Shown: positions 1 through 7,360 of the stretch, in pieces
Position numbering within the stretch: the stretch's first letter is position 1
Layout: every line of letters starts with the position of its first letter
Position numbers and translations under genes: made by a program
Notes under the pieces: model-generated
What the model was told of the DNA's origin: nothing
What the model saw: the letters and a program-made list of their open reading frames with translations, nothing else
Databases searched by the model: none
DNA from: an uncultured Psychrobacter sp.
Lineage (GTDB): Bacteria > Pseudomonadota > Gammaproteobacteria > Pseudomonadales > Moraxellaceae
Length of the DNA stretch: 64,000 nt
Assembly: GCA_947489525.1 (NCBI GenBank)
Contig: CANLDW010000002.1
Location: 558,001 to 622,000, forward strand
Direction of reading: 5' to 3'

Positions 1-837
1 AAACTCCTTGTCGCTTTGCTGTTTGCTCAAGCCTTCGGTAAAAGCGCGTGAGAAGCTAGCAATCATACCCGGGTTTTCTTCCAGCTTGTCACAGGCTTGC
101 TGACGACTATAGCCGCCTGAAAGCGCCACGACTTTAAGCACTTTTGGATGATCAATCAGCTCTTGATAAAAACCGCCCTCTTCTGGTAGCGTCAGCTTGA
201 GCATCACTTGATGATCATCGTCTAAAAACTGCAAATTATGCAAAATTTCTGCTTTGAGTAGTACTTCACACTCATACTTTTCAGCGCTATCAATATTGAC
301 CTCTGGCTCAACAATCGGCATAAAGCCTTTTGAGAGGATTTGTTTAGCCACATCGAACTGCTGTTGCAATAACTTTTCGATACCCTCAGCACTAGGCTCA
401 TAAATTACTGAGCGCATCTTTGTGCCAAAGATCGGATATTTCTTTGCTTTATCAAGCAGCGTGTCCAAATCTGGTATGGGGCGCATGACTTGTACACCGC
501 TCATCTGCTCAGCAAGACCTTTATCTACTTTTAAGAAAGGCACGATGTGTTTGTCTTCCCATAGATAGTTAGCTGTTGGTTTACCCTTGACTTCGCGATC
601 CATCGTATCTTCAAACAAGATAGCGCCAAGAACTCGCTCATCATCAAAAGCACTGCACGTCATAATGCGAGCACGCATCTCGTGCACGAGATCAAACATG
701 GCTTCGTCATTATCGTATTCATCGCCCGTAACACCATAGTTCTCTAGCGCTTTTGGCGTACTACCGCCGCTTTGATCAAGAGCTGCGATAAATCCTGAGC
801 CGTTCTTGATACGTTGTAGTTGTTTTTCGTATTCCAT
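1..837 (-). CDS. fda: Class I fructose-bisphosphate aldolase, 3' end outside window
   Basis: This gene encodes a Schiff-base (class I) fructose-1,6-bisphosphate aldolase, a cytoplasmic enzyme of glycolysis and gluconeogenesis that interconverts fructose bisphosphate with dihydroxyacetone phosphate and glyceraldehyde phosphate. The visible 279 residues begin MEYEKQLQRIKNGSGFIAAL and include DQSGGSTPKAL, the GTKMRS segment, the MPIVEPEVN strand and VVALSGGYSR near the end, all typical of the bacterial single-domain class I family of about 296 residues. Roughly 15-20 C-terminal residues lie left of the window. The ATG at 837 has a GAGG ribosome-binding site about 9 bases upstream. A hexanucleotide repeat lies 30 to 66 bases upstream of the start, inside the probable leader or promoter. 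Family assignment is secure. Confidence 0.93.
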   Translation of the reverse strand, partial: MEYEKQLQRIKNGSGFIAALDQSGGSTPKALENYGVTGDEYDNDEAMFDLVHEMRARIMTCSAFDDERVLGAILFEDTMDREVKGKPTANYLWEDKHIVPFLKVDKGLAEQMSGVQVMRPIPDLDTLLDKAKKYPIFGTKMRSVIYEPSAEGIEKLLQQQFDVAKQILSKGFMPIVEPEVNIDSAEKYECEVLLKAEILHNLQFLDDDHQVMLKLTLPEEGGFYQELIDHPKVLKVVALSGGYSRQQACDKLEENPGMIASFSRAFTEGLSKQQSDKEF

Positions 838-867
838 GGGATACCGTCCTCTATTGTGGAACAAAAG

Positions 868-903
868 TTACTGTTGCTGTTGCTGTTGCTGTTACTGTTA
901 CTG
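868..903. repeat. Hexanucleotide tandem repeat (TTRCTG)x6 upstream of fda
   Basis: Six head-to-tail copies of TTRCTG (R varies: A,G,G,G,A,A) form a 36-bp run. It ends 30 bp before the fda start codon, so it sits in the aldolase leader or promoter. Copy number changes by slippage could alter spacing or leader length. This is inference; the repeat itself is directly seen. Confidence 0.9.
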
Positions 904-1040
904 TCTTGATAAATTGTATCGGTTATTAAACGAGTCAATACTGAATAAGTGCTACTCGCAACCAATTGCAGATAACCTTACCATAAGCGCTAGTATTTGC
1001 CTGTATTTCGTCAGTTAACGGCTGCATCAAACAGACATAT

Positions 1041-1931
1041 CTATGCTAAAAATAGAAGGATTACGCAGCAAATTGCTAGCAGTATACCAAGCTTATTGAT
1101 AGCATTCAGCTGCTCTTTAAATACCCCAACGCCGATGATAGTAGCCACGCTAATGACGCCGACATTCATACCCGTGAACACAAGGCTTGGCGACTCAGAC
1201 AATACTTGATGCGCGCGTACATAGGCATATATATTGCCCATGTTGAGCGCGCCAAGTAGCAGTCCTGCTAGTAGTGCTGATCCCTGCCAGCGCACACGTA
1301 TGATGATCAGATATAGCCACAACAATAGCCCTGCTAGCCCAAAACTGATCAATAGCGTTAGAGAAAACGCCCCACCTTGCTTGGCGACTTGTTTAAACAA
1401 GATATCGATAATGCCATAGCCTGCCCATACACCAAACAGCCATAGCGATGTCCGCCCTGCATATTTAGGAGCTTTATTATAGGCAACAGTCTTGGTAGTT
1501 ATAGTTGTCTTTAGACCTAGGTTTTGAGGGCGATAGACCAGCGCACCTAAGGCCAAAAACCCTAGGAGCAGTCCAAATACCCGCGTTGCGGTCAGCGTCT
1601 CACCGAATAACACAAAGGCGGCGACAATAGGAATTATCAAGGATAAGCGCTGGGCGGCATCAGTAGCAACGATACCTACAGCAGCGATTGCGCGTCCTAA
1701 AATAACAAACACCGCAGGCAACAATACGCCAAGTGCGGCAATGAGCAACCACGTATCACCAAGTCTAGGTATAGCGCTAATGTCAGGCTCTAGTAGTATC
1801 CCTGTCAACAAAAAAGCAATCGGATAGCCTGCCACGATGGTTTGCCGAATATCGATAGCTTTTTGACGCAGAACTTTGAGTAGTACGGAGACAGCAACAC
1901 TGCACAGTACCGCTATCGTTAAATACCACAT
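1041..1931 (-). CDS. EamA/DMT-superfamily membrane transporter
   Basis: This gene encodes a hydrophobic inner-membrane protein of about 296 residues with roughly ten predicted membrane segments in two similar halves, the pattern of the drug/metabolite transporter (EamA) superfamily. The substrate cannot be read from the sequence; relatives export amino acids, metabolites or drugs. The second half begins with a WLFGVWAGYGIIDILFK stretch and ends in a membrane helix ILLAICCVILLFLA, as is typical. A GTG lies at 1937, but the AAAGGA ribosome-binding site is only 2 bases from it and 8 bases from the ATG at 1931, so I use 1931 (MWYLTIAV). It stands alone, facing away from the ABC exporter gene on its right. 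Confidence 0.8.
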   Translation of the reverse strand: MWYLTIAVLCSVAVSVLLKVLRQKAIDIRQTIVAGYPIAFLLTGILLEPDISAIPRLGDTWLLIAALGVLLPAVFVILGRAIAAVGIVATDAAQRLSLIIPIVAAFVLFGETLTATRVFGLLLGFLALGALVYRPQNLGLKTTITTKTVAYNKAPKYAGRTSLWLFGVWAGYGIIDILFKQVAKQGGAFSLTLLISFGLAGLLLWLYLIIIRVRWQGSALLAGLLLGALNMGNIYAYVRAHQVLSESPSLVFTGMNVGVISVATIIGVGVFKEQLNAINKLGILLAICCVILLFLA

Positions 1932-2207
1932 TGCCACTGTCCTTTAATAAAAGAGTTAAATCTATAGCTCACCATAACCAAAAGCGCATGAGCGCATGAG
2001 CGCAAATAATATAGCTTATAACCGTTAATATTTATAGATGCAGCGCTTAGTTTATTCCAATACTATTAACAACGCCCCTCCTATTGAAGTTCAGTTTATG
2101 TGCCCAATTTACAATTAGTCTGCATGTTAGATTACTAAGTTTTGCTAAAATACATCGCGACTTTATTCACAAAATTTACAGTACAAGATAACGTATTAGC
2201 ATTGTTC
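1932..2207. other. Divergent intergenic region between DMT permease and ABC exporter
   Basis: This spacer holds no gene that I can support. A short imperfect tandem run, GCGCATGA twice plus GCGCA, lies at 1984-2004. A TGCTAAAAT extended -10-like string lies near 2142-2150 and could serve the ABC exporter gene with a normal leader. The best promoter is annotated separately to the right. Confidence 0.5.
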
Positions 2208-2236
2208 TTGACGTATAACTATTGGTATTTTATAAC
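2208..2236 (+). promoter_or_regulatory. Sigma70-type promoter very close to the ABC exporter start
   Basis: TTGACG (2208-2213) is followed after exactly 17 bp by TATAAC (2231-2236). The ABC exporter ATG begins at 2242, only 6 bases after the -10 box, so a transcript from here would be leaderless or nearly so. No Shine-Dalgarno sequence precedes the ATG, which fits. The promoter match is good, but use of this promoter is inferred. Confidence 0.55.
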
Positions 2237-2241
2237 CGCCT

Positions 2242-4158
2242 ATGAACGCACTATTTCGCTTTTTTGAAAATCGTCTACCTGCCTTTCCCGAAACGCCAAT
2301 GCCGCTACCATCACCGCAAGATGGACTGCTAAAGTTTTTGTGGGCGTGTACTAAGGGGCTGCGCGGCTGGTTGCTGCTATTTATGATTCTGTCCGCCGGG
2401 ATCGGTGTTTATGAGGCGATCTTATTTGCTTGGATTGGCGATATTGTCGATTGGCTCGGGATCTATACGCCGCAGACGTTGTGGGGTGAGAAAGGCAATG
2501 TACTCTTACTAATGCTCGCCGTAATGGTGCTCAGTCCGATTTGGATTGCGCTGACCTCCTTTGTGCATTTTCAGACCATCCAAGGGGTGTTTCCGATGCA
2601 GATGCGCTGGCGTTTTCACCAGCACATGCTTGGACAATCGATGCAGTTCTATCAAGATGAGTTCTCTGGTCGTGTATCAGCAAAGGTGATGCAAACCGCT
2701 TTGGCAGTGCGCGATACAGTGATGACTGTCACCGATATGTTTACCTATGTAGGTGTCTATTTTATAACCTCAGGTATCATTTTATTTAACCTCGATAGCC
2801 TGCTTCTCATTCCTTTTATTATCTGGTTTATTTTAGTCGGCTTTAACCTGCGTTATTTTATTCCTCGGCTCAAACGTACGGCTATCGTGCAAGCAGATGC
2901 GCGGGCATTGATGGTAGGACGGGTCACCGATGCTTATGCCAATATTATGACCGTTAAGCTGTTTAGTCATTCTCGCCGTGAGCTTGGTTATGCCAAAAAT
3001 GCGATGGGACAGTTTTTGGGTACGGTACACGCGCAGATGCGTTGGGTGACGAGTCTTGAGATCTCAACGCATGTCATTAGCGTTGTTTTAATCAGTAGTA
3101 CGGCTGGTATCAGCGTTTATTTGTGGCAACAAAACGCCATTGGGGTTGGGGCAGTAGCAGCAGCAACAGCGATGGCTCTACGCTTAAATGGTATCACTCA
3201 CTGGATCATGTGGGAGACAGCGAGATTGTTTGAGAGTATTGGTACGGCGCAAGATGGTATGCGCACTTTATCCGCGCCGCAAACGATCATTGATGTCCCT
3301 GATGCGCCTGAGCTTAAAGTCACTGAGGGTCATATCGTCTTTGATCACGTGGATTTTAGTTATGAGACGGAGCAAGATGCCGATAGTTTAGAGGGCAAAA
3401 AAATCAGTGACGTCAATATGGATAAGACGTCTAGCCACTCGTCTGTCAAACTACTCGATAACTTCTATTTAGATATCAAACCCGGCGAAAAGATCGGTTT
3501 GGTCGGACGCTCAGGTGCGGGTAAATCGACACTCGTTAATCTATTGCTGCGCTTTTTTGAAGTGGATAGCGGCCAGATCTGTATTGATGGACAAGCGATA
3601 GACAAGGTCACTCAAGAGTCGCTACGCCAGCACATAGGTATGGTCACGCAAGATACCTCGCTGCTACACCGTACTGTGCGCGAAAACATCGCTTATGGTC
3701 GCCCTGATGCTAGCGATGCAGAGATTATTCACGCCACCAAGCAGGCACAAGCTTGGGATTTCATCAAAGACTTGTATGATGATGAAGGCAATACGGGCCT
3801 AGATACTAGAGTGGGCGAACGCGGGGTTAAGCTCTCTGGTGGTCAGCGTCAGCGTATCGCTATCTCGCGTGTCATGCTAAAAAACGCGCCTATTCTACTG
3901 CTCGATGAAGCTACCAGTGCATTAGATTCTGAGATTGAGTTTGCCATTACTGAGAGTCTAAATGATATTATGACTGGCAAAACCGTCATTGCTATTGCTC
4001 ATAGGCTATCCACTATTGCTGCTCTTGATCGACTGGTCGTTATGGATAAAGGTCGTATCATTGAGCAAGGCAGTCACGAAGAGCTATTGGAGCTTGGCGG
4101 TGTTTATGCAGGTTTATGGGAGCGTCAGAGTGGTGGCTTCTTGGGCGAAACCGAGTAA
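2242..4158 (+). CDS. ABC exporter, fused permease and ATPase (MsbA/multidrug type)
   Basis: This is a half-transporter of 638 residues: an N-terminal type IV exporter membrane domain (about residues 40-340, several long hydrophobic helices) fused to a nucleotide-binding domain. The ATPase has Walker A GRSGAGKST near residue 420, the signature LSGGQRQR near 531, Walker B ILLLDEAT near 552 and the switch histidine in AIAHRLST. It would work as a homodimer in the inner membrane, exporting a lipid or hydrophobic compound; the substrate is unknown. A charged insertion of roughly 25 residues (EQDADSLEGKKISDVNMDK) sits between the first ATPase strand and Walker A. The N-terminus MNALFRFFENRLPAFP looks family-like and supports the start at 2242 despite the missing ribosome-binding site. 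Confidence 0.88.
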   Translation: MNALFRFFENRLPAFPETPMPLPSPQDGLLKFLWACTKGLRGWLLLFMILSAGIGVYEAILFAWIGDIVDWLGIYTPQTLWGEKGNVLLLMLAVMVLSPIWIALTSFVHFQTIQGVFPMQMRWRFHQHMLGQSMQFYQDEFSGRVSAKVMQTALAVRDTVMTVTDMFTYVGVYFITSGIILFNLDSLLLIPFIIWFILVGFNLRYFIPRLKRTAIVQADARALMVGRVTDAYANIMTVKLFSHSRRELGYAKNAMGQFLGTVHAQMRWVTSLEISTHVISVVLISSTAGISVYLWQQNAIGVGAVAAATAMALRLNGITHWIMWETARLFESIGTAQDGMRTLSAPQTIIDVPDAPELKVTEGHIVFDHVDFSYETEQDADSLEGKKISDVNMDKTSSHSSVKLLDNFYLDIKPGEKIGLVGRSGAGKSTLVNLLLRFFEVDSGQICIDGQAIDKVTQESLRQHIGMVTQDTSLLHRTVRENIAYGRPDASDAEIIHATKQAQAWDFIKDLYDDEGNTGLDTRVGERGVKLSGGQRQRIAISRVMLKNAPILLLDEATSALDSEIEFAITESLNDIMTGKTVIAIAHRLSTIAALDRLVVMDKGRIIEQGSHEELLELGGVYAGLWERQSGGFLGETE

Positions 4159-4200
4159 GATAGTAGCTATCTAGCACTATAGATCTATACAAGGATGTTT

Positions 4201-5106
4201 ATGGAAACCTTTGCAAAGAGTATCAAAATAAACGGTAAACAAGCGCGTTACTACGATTTATCTGATTTAAATAATAGTAGCGCGACACCGTCGCAGCCGT
4301 CTGCGCATTTTTATGGGGGTAATGGCTTTACCGTCGGTAACTACACCCCTCTACTCACTGAGCTGGCTGCGGACTTTGAGCTGAGCGCGCTTGCTATGCG
4401 CGGCTATTGGTATGACAAACCTACTAAGCGTACATTGACCCGAGAGCAAGACGCTAGTGTACTTATTGAGTTCCTAGAGCGAACGCAAGATGGTCCTGTT
4501 ATTGGTATTGGTCACTCGCAAGGCGCAACAGCGACAGCCATGGCAGCAGCCAAGCGTCCCGATTTATTCTCGCAGCTGTTTTTGATAGAGCCTGTAACCT
4601 TTACCAAAAAGCAGGCATTATTGTACAAAGCCATTCCGCGCCGCGTTAAGCTAAACCGTGAGCCTTTTAAAAGCGCCTTGTCCAAACCACTGACTTGGTC
4701 AAGTACAATTGCCTTTTATGAGCATCTGCGGGCTAAGCGCGCCTATCGCCGTATCAGTGATGAGCACTTACAAATATTTGCTAAAGAGAGCCTAACCCGC
4801 CATGATGATGGCAGTTATCGCTATATATTTAGTCCAAAGCGGGAGCTTGCTAGTTATTTTGGTATTCCCTTTATTGATAGCGCCTTAAAAAAACTCAATA
4901 AAACTCAGGTACCCTACACATTGATAATAGGTAAACCAACGATTTTTATTAGTGATAAGGTACGTAAAAATTGGCAACAATTTGTGCCTGCTGAGCGTAT
5001 CATTACGCTAAATGAATACGGTCATCTGTTGCCCATCGAAGCCCCTAAAGAGTGTGCCAACCTTATCTTGACTCGCCATGCTAGTTTTACTAAAGAACAC
5101 GCTTAG
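4201..5106 (+). CDS. Alpha/beta-hydrolase fold protein
   Basis: This gene encodes a predicted cytoplasmic hydrolase of 301 residues with an alpha/beta-hydrolase fold. The nucleophile elbow is GHSQG with Ser106, and the catalytic histidine is probably His275 in YGHLLPIE. An oxyanion-hole region with FYGGNGF follows the first strand. The substrate (ester, lactone or other) cannot be read. An ATG at 4195 overlaps the AAGGA ribosome-binding site at 4191-4195, so translation should start at 4201 (METFAKS), 5 bases downstream of it. Its stop codon is followed without a gap by the ATG of the alkB fragment at 5107, so it was probably once the first gene of a hydrolase-alkB operon. Confidence 0.85.
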   Translation: METFAKSIKINGKQARYYDLSDLNNSSATPSQPSAHFYGGNGFTVGNYTPLLTELAADFELSALAMRGYWYDKPTKRTLTREQDASVLIEFLERTQDGPVIGIGHSQGATATAMAAAKRPDLFSQLFLIEPVTFTKKQALLYKAIPRRVKLNREPFKSALSKPLTWSSTIAFYEHLRAKRAYRRISDEHLQIFAKESLTRHDDGSYRYIFSPKRELASYFGIPFIDSALKKLNKTQVPYTLIIGKPTIFISDKVRKNWQQFVPAERIITLNEYGHLLPIEAPKECANLILTRHASFTKEHA

Positions 5107-5385
5107 ATGACTGATTTATTTGCGCCGCGCCCTACTGATAATCTGCTGCCTTATGATGGTCAGGTGTATGATCTAGGCGTGGTTATCAATAATACAAAAC
5201 CGCTTTATCACGATTTATTAAATAACCTTCCTTGGCAGTCTGATATCGTCACTTTATTTGGCAAAACCCATATCACCCGCCGTCAAATCGTATGGATGGG
5301 TGATGCAAGTATCAGGTATCAGCTACCGTCATTCATGCTACAAACATCAAACGATAGGTTAGCACTCTCTAGTATTGCCGATTAA
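5107..5385 (+). pseudogene. alkB': Truncated, frameshifted 5' fragment of alkB
   Basis: This 92-codon frame matches the first third of the complete alkB at 7361. The two ATG codons align without gaps at a constant offset of 2254 bp, and from 5158 to 5306 I count about 12 mismatches in 149 bp. At 5307 the fragment carries an extra AAGTATC before AGGTATC, a near-perfect 7-bp tandem duplication that shifts the frame. Homology then ends near 5328, and the reading frame runs into unrelated sequence until a TAA at 5383. The iron ligands and the arginine region of AlkB are absent, so no active enzyme can be made. It directly follows the hydrolase gene, the likely ancestral place of alkB, and marks the left edge of an inserted AT-rich module. 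A functional short peptide is possible but unlikely. Confidence 0.88.
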
Positions 5386-5441
5386 AACAAAATTTGAAGC
5401 TAAAATAATAATTAAAGAAAAATATAAATATCATAAAATAG

Positions 5442-5470
5442 TTTACAAAATTTAAAAATAGAACTAAAAT
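5442..5470 (+). promoter_or_regulatory. Promoter of the accessory module
   Basis: TTTACA (5442-5447), a 17-bp spacer and TAAAAT (5465-5470) form a good sigma70-type promoter. Transcription would start near 5477, giving a leader of about 34 bases that includes the GGAGG ribosome-binding site at 5501-5505. The -10 box lies inside the operator-like sequence at 5461-5475. A second copy of the string, TAAAATAGTTGACA at 5465-5478, repeats TAAAATAGTTTACA at 5434-5447 with a 31-bp offset, about three helical turns. Confidence 0.6.
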
Positions 5471-5475
5471 AGTTG
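5461..5475. promoter_or_regulatory. Predicted operator over the module promoter -10 box
   Basis: GAACTAAAATAGTTG is an imperfect inverted repeat (GAACTA, 3-base spacer, TAGTTG). It shares its first ten bases, GAACTAAAAT, with the perfect palindrome inside the regulator gene at 6199-6226. Its position over the -10 box is where an XRE-family repressor would block transcription. A further 8-bp inverted pair, CTAAAATA (5464-5471) and TATTTTAG (5485-5492), brackets the start point. Binding is inferred. Confidence 0.5.
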
Positions 5476-5510
5476 ACATATATATATTTTAGAACAAATT
5501 GGAGGGGTTT

Positions 5511-6131
5511 ATGGACAAATTTATTGATGTTAGTAATTTGATATCAGATGAGCTTTTAGATGCTTTAACAGAGCATTTATTAGACGTGTATGACTTGGCT
5601 GAACAATCTACTGTACTTGAGAATCATGATAATTATACTTTTTCTTGCTGTCTTTATAGACTGACACTTAATGCTACTAGTGAACGTTTTAGAAAGAGCA
5701 AGTTGGTAGAAGATTATAGTAAAAATAATAAGTCAATTTTAAAAGTTGTTGGTTCTAATTTATATTTGAGATTCTTAACTACTAATCCTACTGAACATAG
5801 AAAAAAACATGGAACGGATGTTCTAGAAATGTTCGATATAGATAAAGAGTATCAAAATAATTTAGACTTGTTTAAGAATAATAATCAACAAGAAAAAAAT
5901 CTCTACGGTTTCTTTTTTTATGACAAAACTCCCGATGGTACGGCATATTTAAAACTTCAAGTATTTGATGAGTTCTGGAACTCTAAGACTGTATGGTCTT
6001 CTGATAAAATACAAGATATTTCTCTTGAGATAGACGAAACTTCTAAAGAATATCCAGCAGCTAAGTTACTTACTAACGAGCAGCTTACTCCTATTGTTCA
6101 AACTACGCCTGATAAAAAGAAAGACTCTTAA
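5511..6131 (+). CDS. Unknown 206-aa protein paired with XRE-ImmA regulator
   Basis: I do not recognise this family. The protein has 206 residues and no signal peptide or membrane segment. It starts with a helical acidic region (about residues 1-40), then has a mixed alpha/beta body with aromatic-rich strands such as NLYGFFFYD and AYLKLQVFDEFW, and ends in a polar tail TTPDKKKDS. A TTG at 5499 is in frame, but the GGAGG at 5501-5505 points to the ATG at 5511. It is the first gene behind the module promoter and lies 46 bp before the XRE-ImmA gene, so both are probably co-transcribed. Genes in this place next to XRE-COG2856 proteins are often toxins, effectors or stress-induced partners; that role is inference only. 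Base composition is strongly AT-rich, unlike the core genes. Confidence 0.7.
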   Translation: MDKFIDVSNLISDELLDALTEHLLDVYDLAEQSTVLENHDNYTFSCCLYRLTLNATSERFRKSKLVEDYSKNNKSILKVVGSNLYLRFLTTNPTEHRKKHGTDVLEMFDIDKEYQNNLDLFKNNNQQEKNLYGFFFYDKTPDGTAYLKLQVFDEFWNSKTVWSSDKIQDISLEIDETSKEYPAAKLLTNEQLTPIVQTTPDKKKDS

Positions 6132-6177
6132 TAACATCTGCTAATTAGATCTTTATTCTGATTTATAAGGAAATACA

Positions 6178-7329
6178 ATGTTATTCAAAACAATTAACAA
6201 TATCGAACTAAAATTAGTTCGATATTTTTATAGGATGTCATTACAAGAAGTTGCTAATGAACTTGGTATATCAAGACAGTATCTACATAAGTTTGAAACT
6301 ATGCAGAGTATACCTAATGATGAAATGCTAGCGAAATTAGCAAAGATATATAATGTAAGACCAGATTTTTTCACACTCAATAAAGCTACAGTACAAGAAG
6401 ATCAAGTTCATTTTAGAAAATTACAACGTACCAAAGAAATGGATAAACAAGCACTAGTATCCACCGCTGAATACATCGATAGACTATTAGATGTAATCCA
6501 AATGAAGCTTGCTGGTAAAGTAGCTTTACCCGCTATTAATTTACCCAACTTAGAAGAACATAACAAGAACTTCAATATAGAAAAGCCATTAGATATTGAG
6601 CGAATAGCTGAGTATTGTAGAGAGTATTGGGGTTTAGGACATGGTCCTATTAGTAACATGACAAGACTATGTGAAAACATGGGAGTTATTATCACTCTAT
6701 ATGGCATGCATGAGGGCAGTATGGATATCGATGCTTTATCAGTAACTTTAAAGCGTCCTATCATTATCAGCAGTACATCTAAAAACAACGCTTTTCGTTT
6801 AAGATTTGACCTTGCTCACGAACTTGGGCATCTAATTTTTCACGAGGGTATTATTACAGGCTGTAGAAAAACTGAAAGCCAAGCGAACCATTTCGCAGGT
6901 GCTTTCCTTCTACCTAGAGCAATAATGATTAAGTATTTTCCTTCTATATTTAATGGCAGAAGCTTTAATTGGGCCAATATGTCAAAGTTTAAAATGCATT
7001 TTAAAGTGAGTAAAGCTGCAATTTTGTATCGTGCCAAGCAACTTTCTTTGTTAGATGACAAACAATACCGAAGAGGCGTTATTTATTTGAAAAATCAAGG
7101 TGAGTCTCGTCAAGAAGCTGAAGACAAAAACCTACAGTTGGAACAACCAGAATTACTTGAAAATTGCATTACATATTTAGCAGAGCACGAAAATATATAT
7201 ATTGAAGATATTGCAAAAGAGCTTAAGGTTACCCCTCAGTTTCTAGAAGATTTAGTCTCTATGAGTTTTCACAACTCATTATATTCTCGTAATTATAGAA
7301 TTAAGAAGCTAGGTTTAGAAATTAGCTAA
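6178..7329 (+). CDS. XRE-family HTH regulator fused to ImmA/IrrE metallopeptidase
   Basis: This 383-residue protein joins an N-terminal helix-turn-helix (about residues 9-55, with LQEVANELGISRQYLHKFE as the DNA-reading part) to a COG2856 zinc peptidase domain. The peptidase has HELGH at 214-218 and the downstream glutamate in ESQANHFAGAFLLP, so it looks catalytically intact. A C-terminal helical tail of about 85 residues follows. In relatives (ImmA of ICEBs1, IrrE/DdrO systems, XRE-COG2856 toxin-antitoxin pairs) such proteins cleave or act as repressors in response to stress. The ATG at 6178 has AAGGA 6 bases upstream and is needed to complete the first HTH helix. A perfect 13-bp inverted repeat lies inside codons 8-17, suggesting autoregulation. 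Composition is AT-rich, as in its partner gene. Confidence 0.88.
   Translation: MLFKTINNIELKLVRYFYRMSLQEVANELGISRQYLHKFETMQSIPNDEMLAKLAKIYNVRPDFFTLNKATVQEDQVHFRKLQRTKEMDKQALVSTAEYIDRLLDVIQMKLAGKVALPAINLPNLEEHNKNFNIEKPLDIERIAEYCREYWGLGHGPISNMTRLCENMGVIITLYGMHEGSMDIDALSVTLKRPIIISSTSKNNAFRLRFDLAHELGHLIFHEGIITGCRKTESQANHFAGAFLLPRAIMIKYFPSIFNGRSFNWANMSKFKMHFKVSKAAILYRAKQLSLLDDKQYRRGVIYLKNQGESRQEAEDKNLQLEQPELLENCITYLAEHENIYIEDIAKELKVTPQFLEDLVSMSFHNSLYSRNYRIKKLGLEIS
6199..6226. promoter_or_regulatory. Perfect 13-bp inverted repeat in the XRE-ImmA coding start
   Basis: AATATCGAACTAA (6199-6211) and its exact reverse complement TTAGTTCGATATT (6214-6226) are separated by two A bases. The core GAACTAAAAT recurs at 5461-5470 over the module promoter. 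It lies 21 bases after the ATG and encodes residues around NIELKLVRY of the HTH domain, so the DNA is both coding and palindromic. It may be an operator or an RNA hairpin that limits translation. The symmetry is seen directly; the function is inferred. Confidence 0.7.
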
Positions 7330-7360
7330 ATGTATTTTTATTAAGGAAAACTATTGGCTT

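Larger units (their letters stand above)
5329..7360 (+). mobile_element. AT-rich two-gene module inserted at alkB, flanked by direct alkB copies
   Basis: The segment between the alkB fragment and the intact alkB is visibly richer in A and T than its neighbours; for example, bases 5401-5460 contain only 4 G or C. It holds two co-oriented genes: an unknown protein and an XRE-HTH/ImmA protein. No integrase, transposase or terminal inverted repeat is visible. The direct repetition of the alkB 5' region on both sides suggests entry by homologous recombination at alkB with a donor carrying the module next to a diverged alkB. This mechanism is inferred; the duplication and the base composition are seen directly. 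Confidence 0.7.

Noticed and set aside
5107-5385. The 92-codon frame as a functional small AlkB
   Set aside because: It lacks all iron and 2-oxoglutarate ligands, carries a frameshifting 7-bp duplication and loses homology after it.
5473-5478. TTGACA as the -35 box of the module promoter
   Set aside because: No acceptable -10 box lies 16-18 bp downstream. TTTACA-17-TAAAAT directly upstream fits better, and the TTGACA is part of the repeated operator-like text.
5329-7360. Insertion sequence or integrative element with its own integrase
   Set aside because: No transposase, recombinase, terminal inverted repeats or attachment site is visible; only alkB homology flanks the module.
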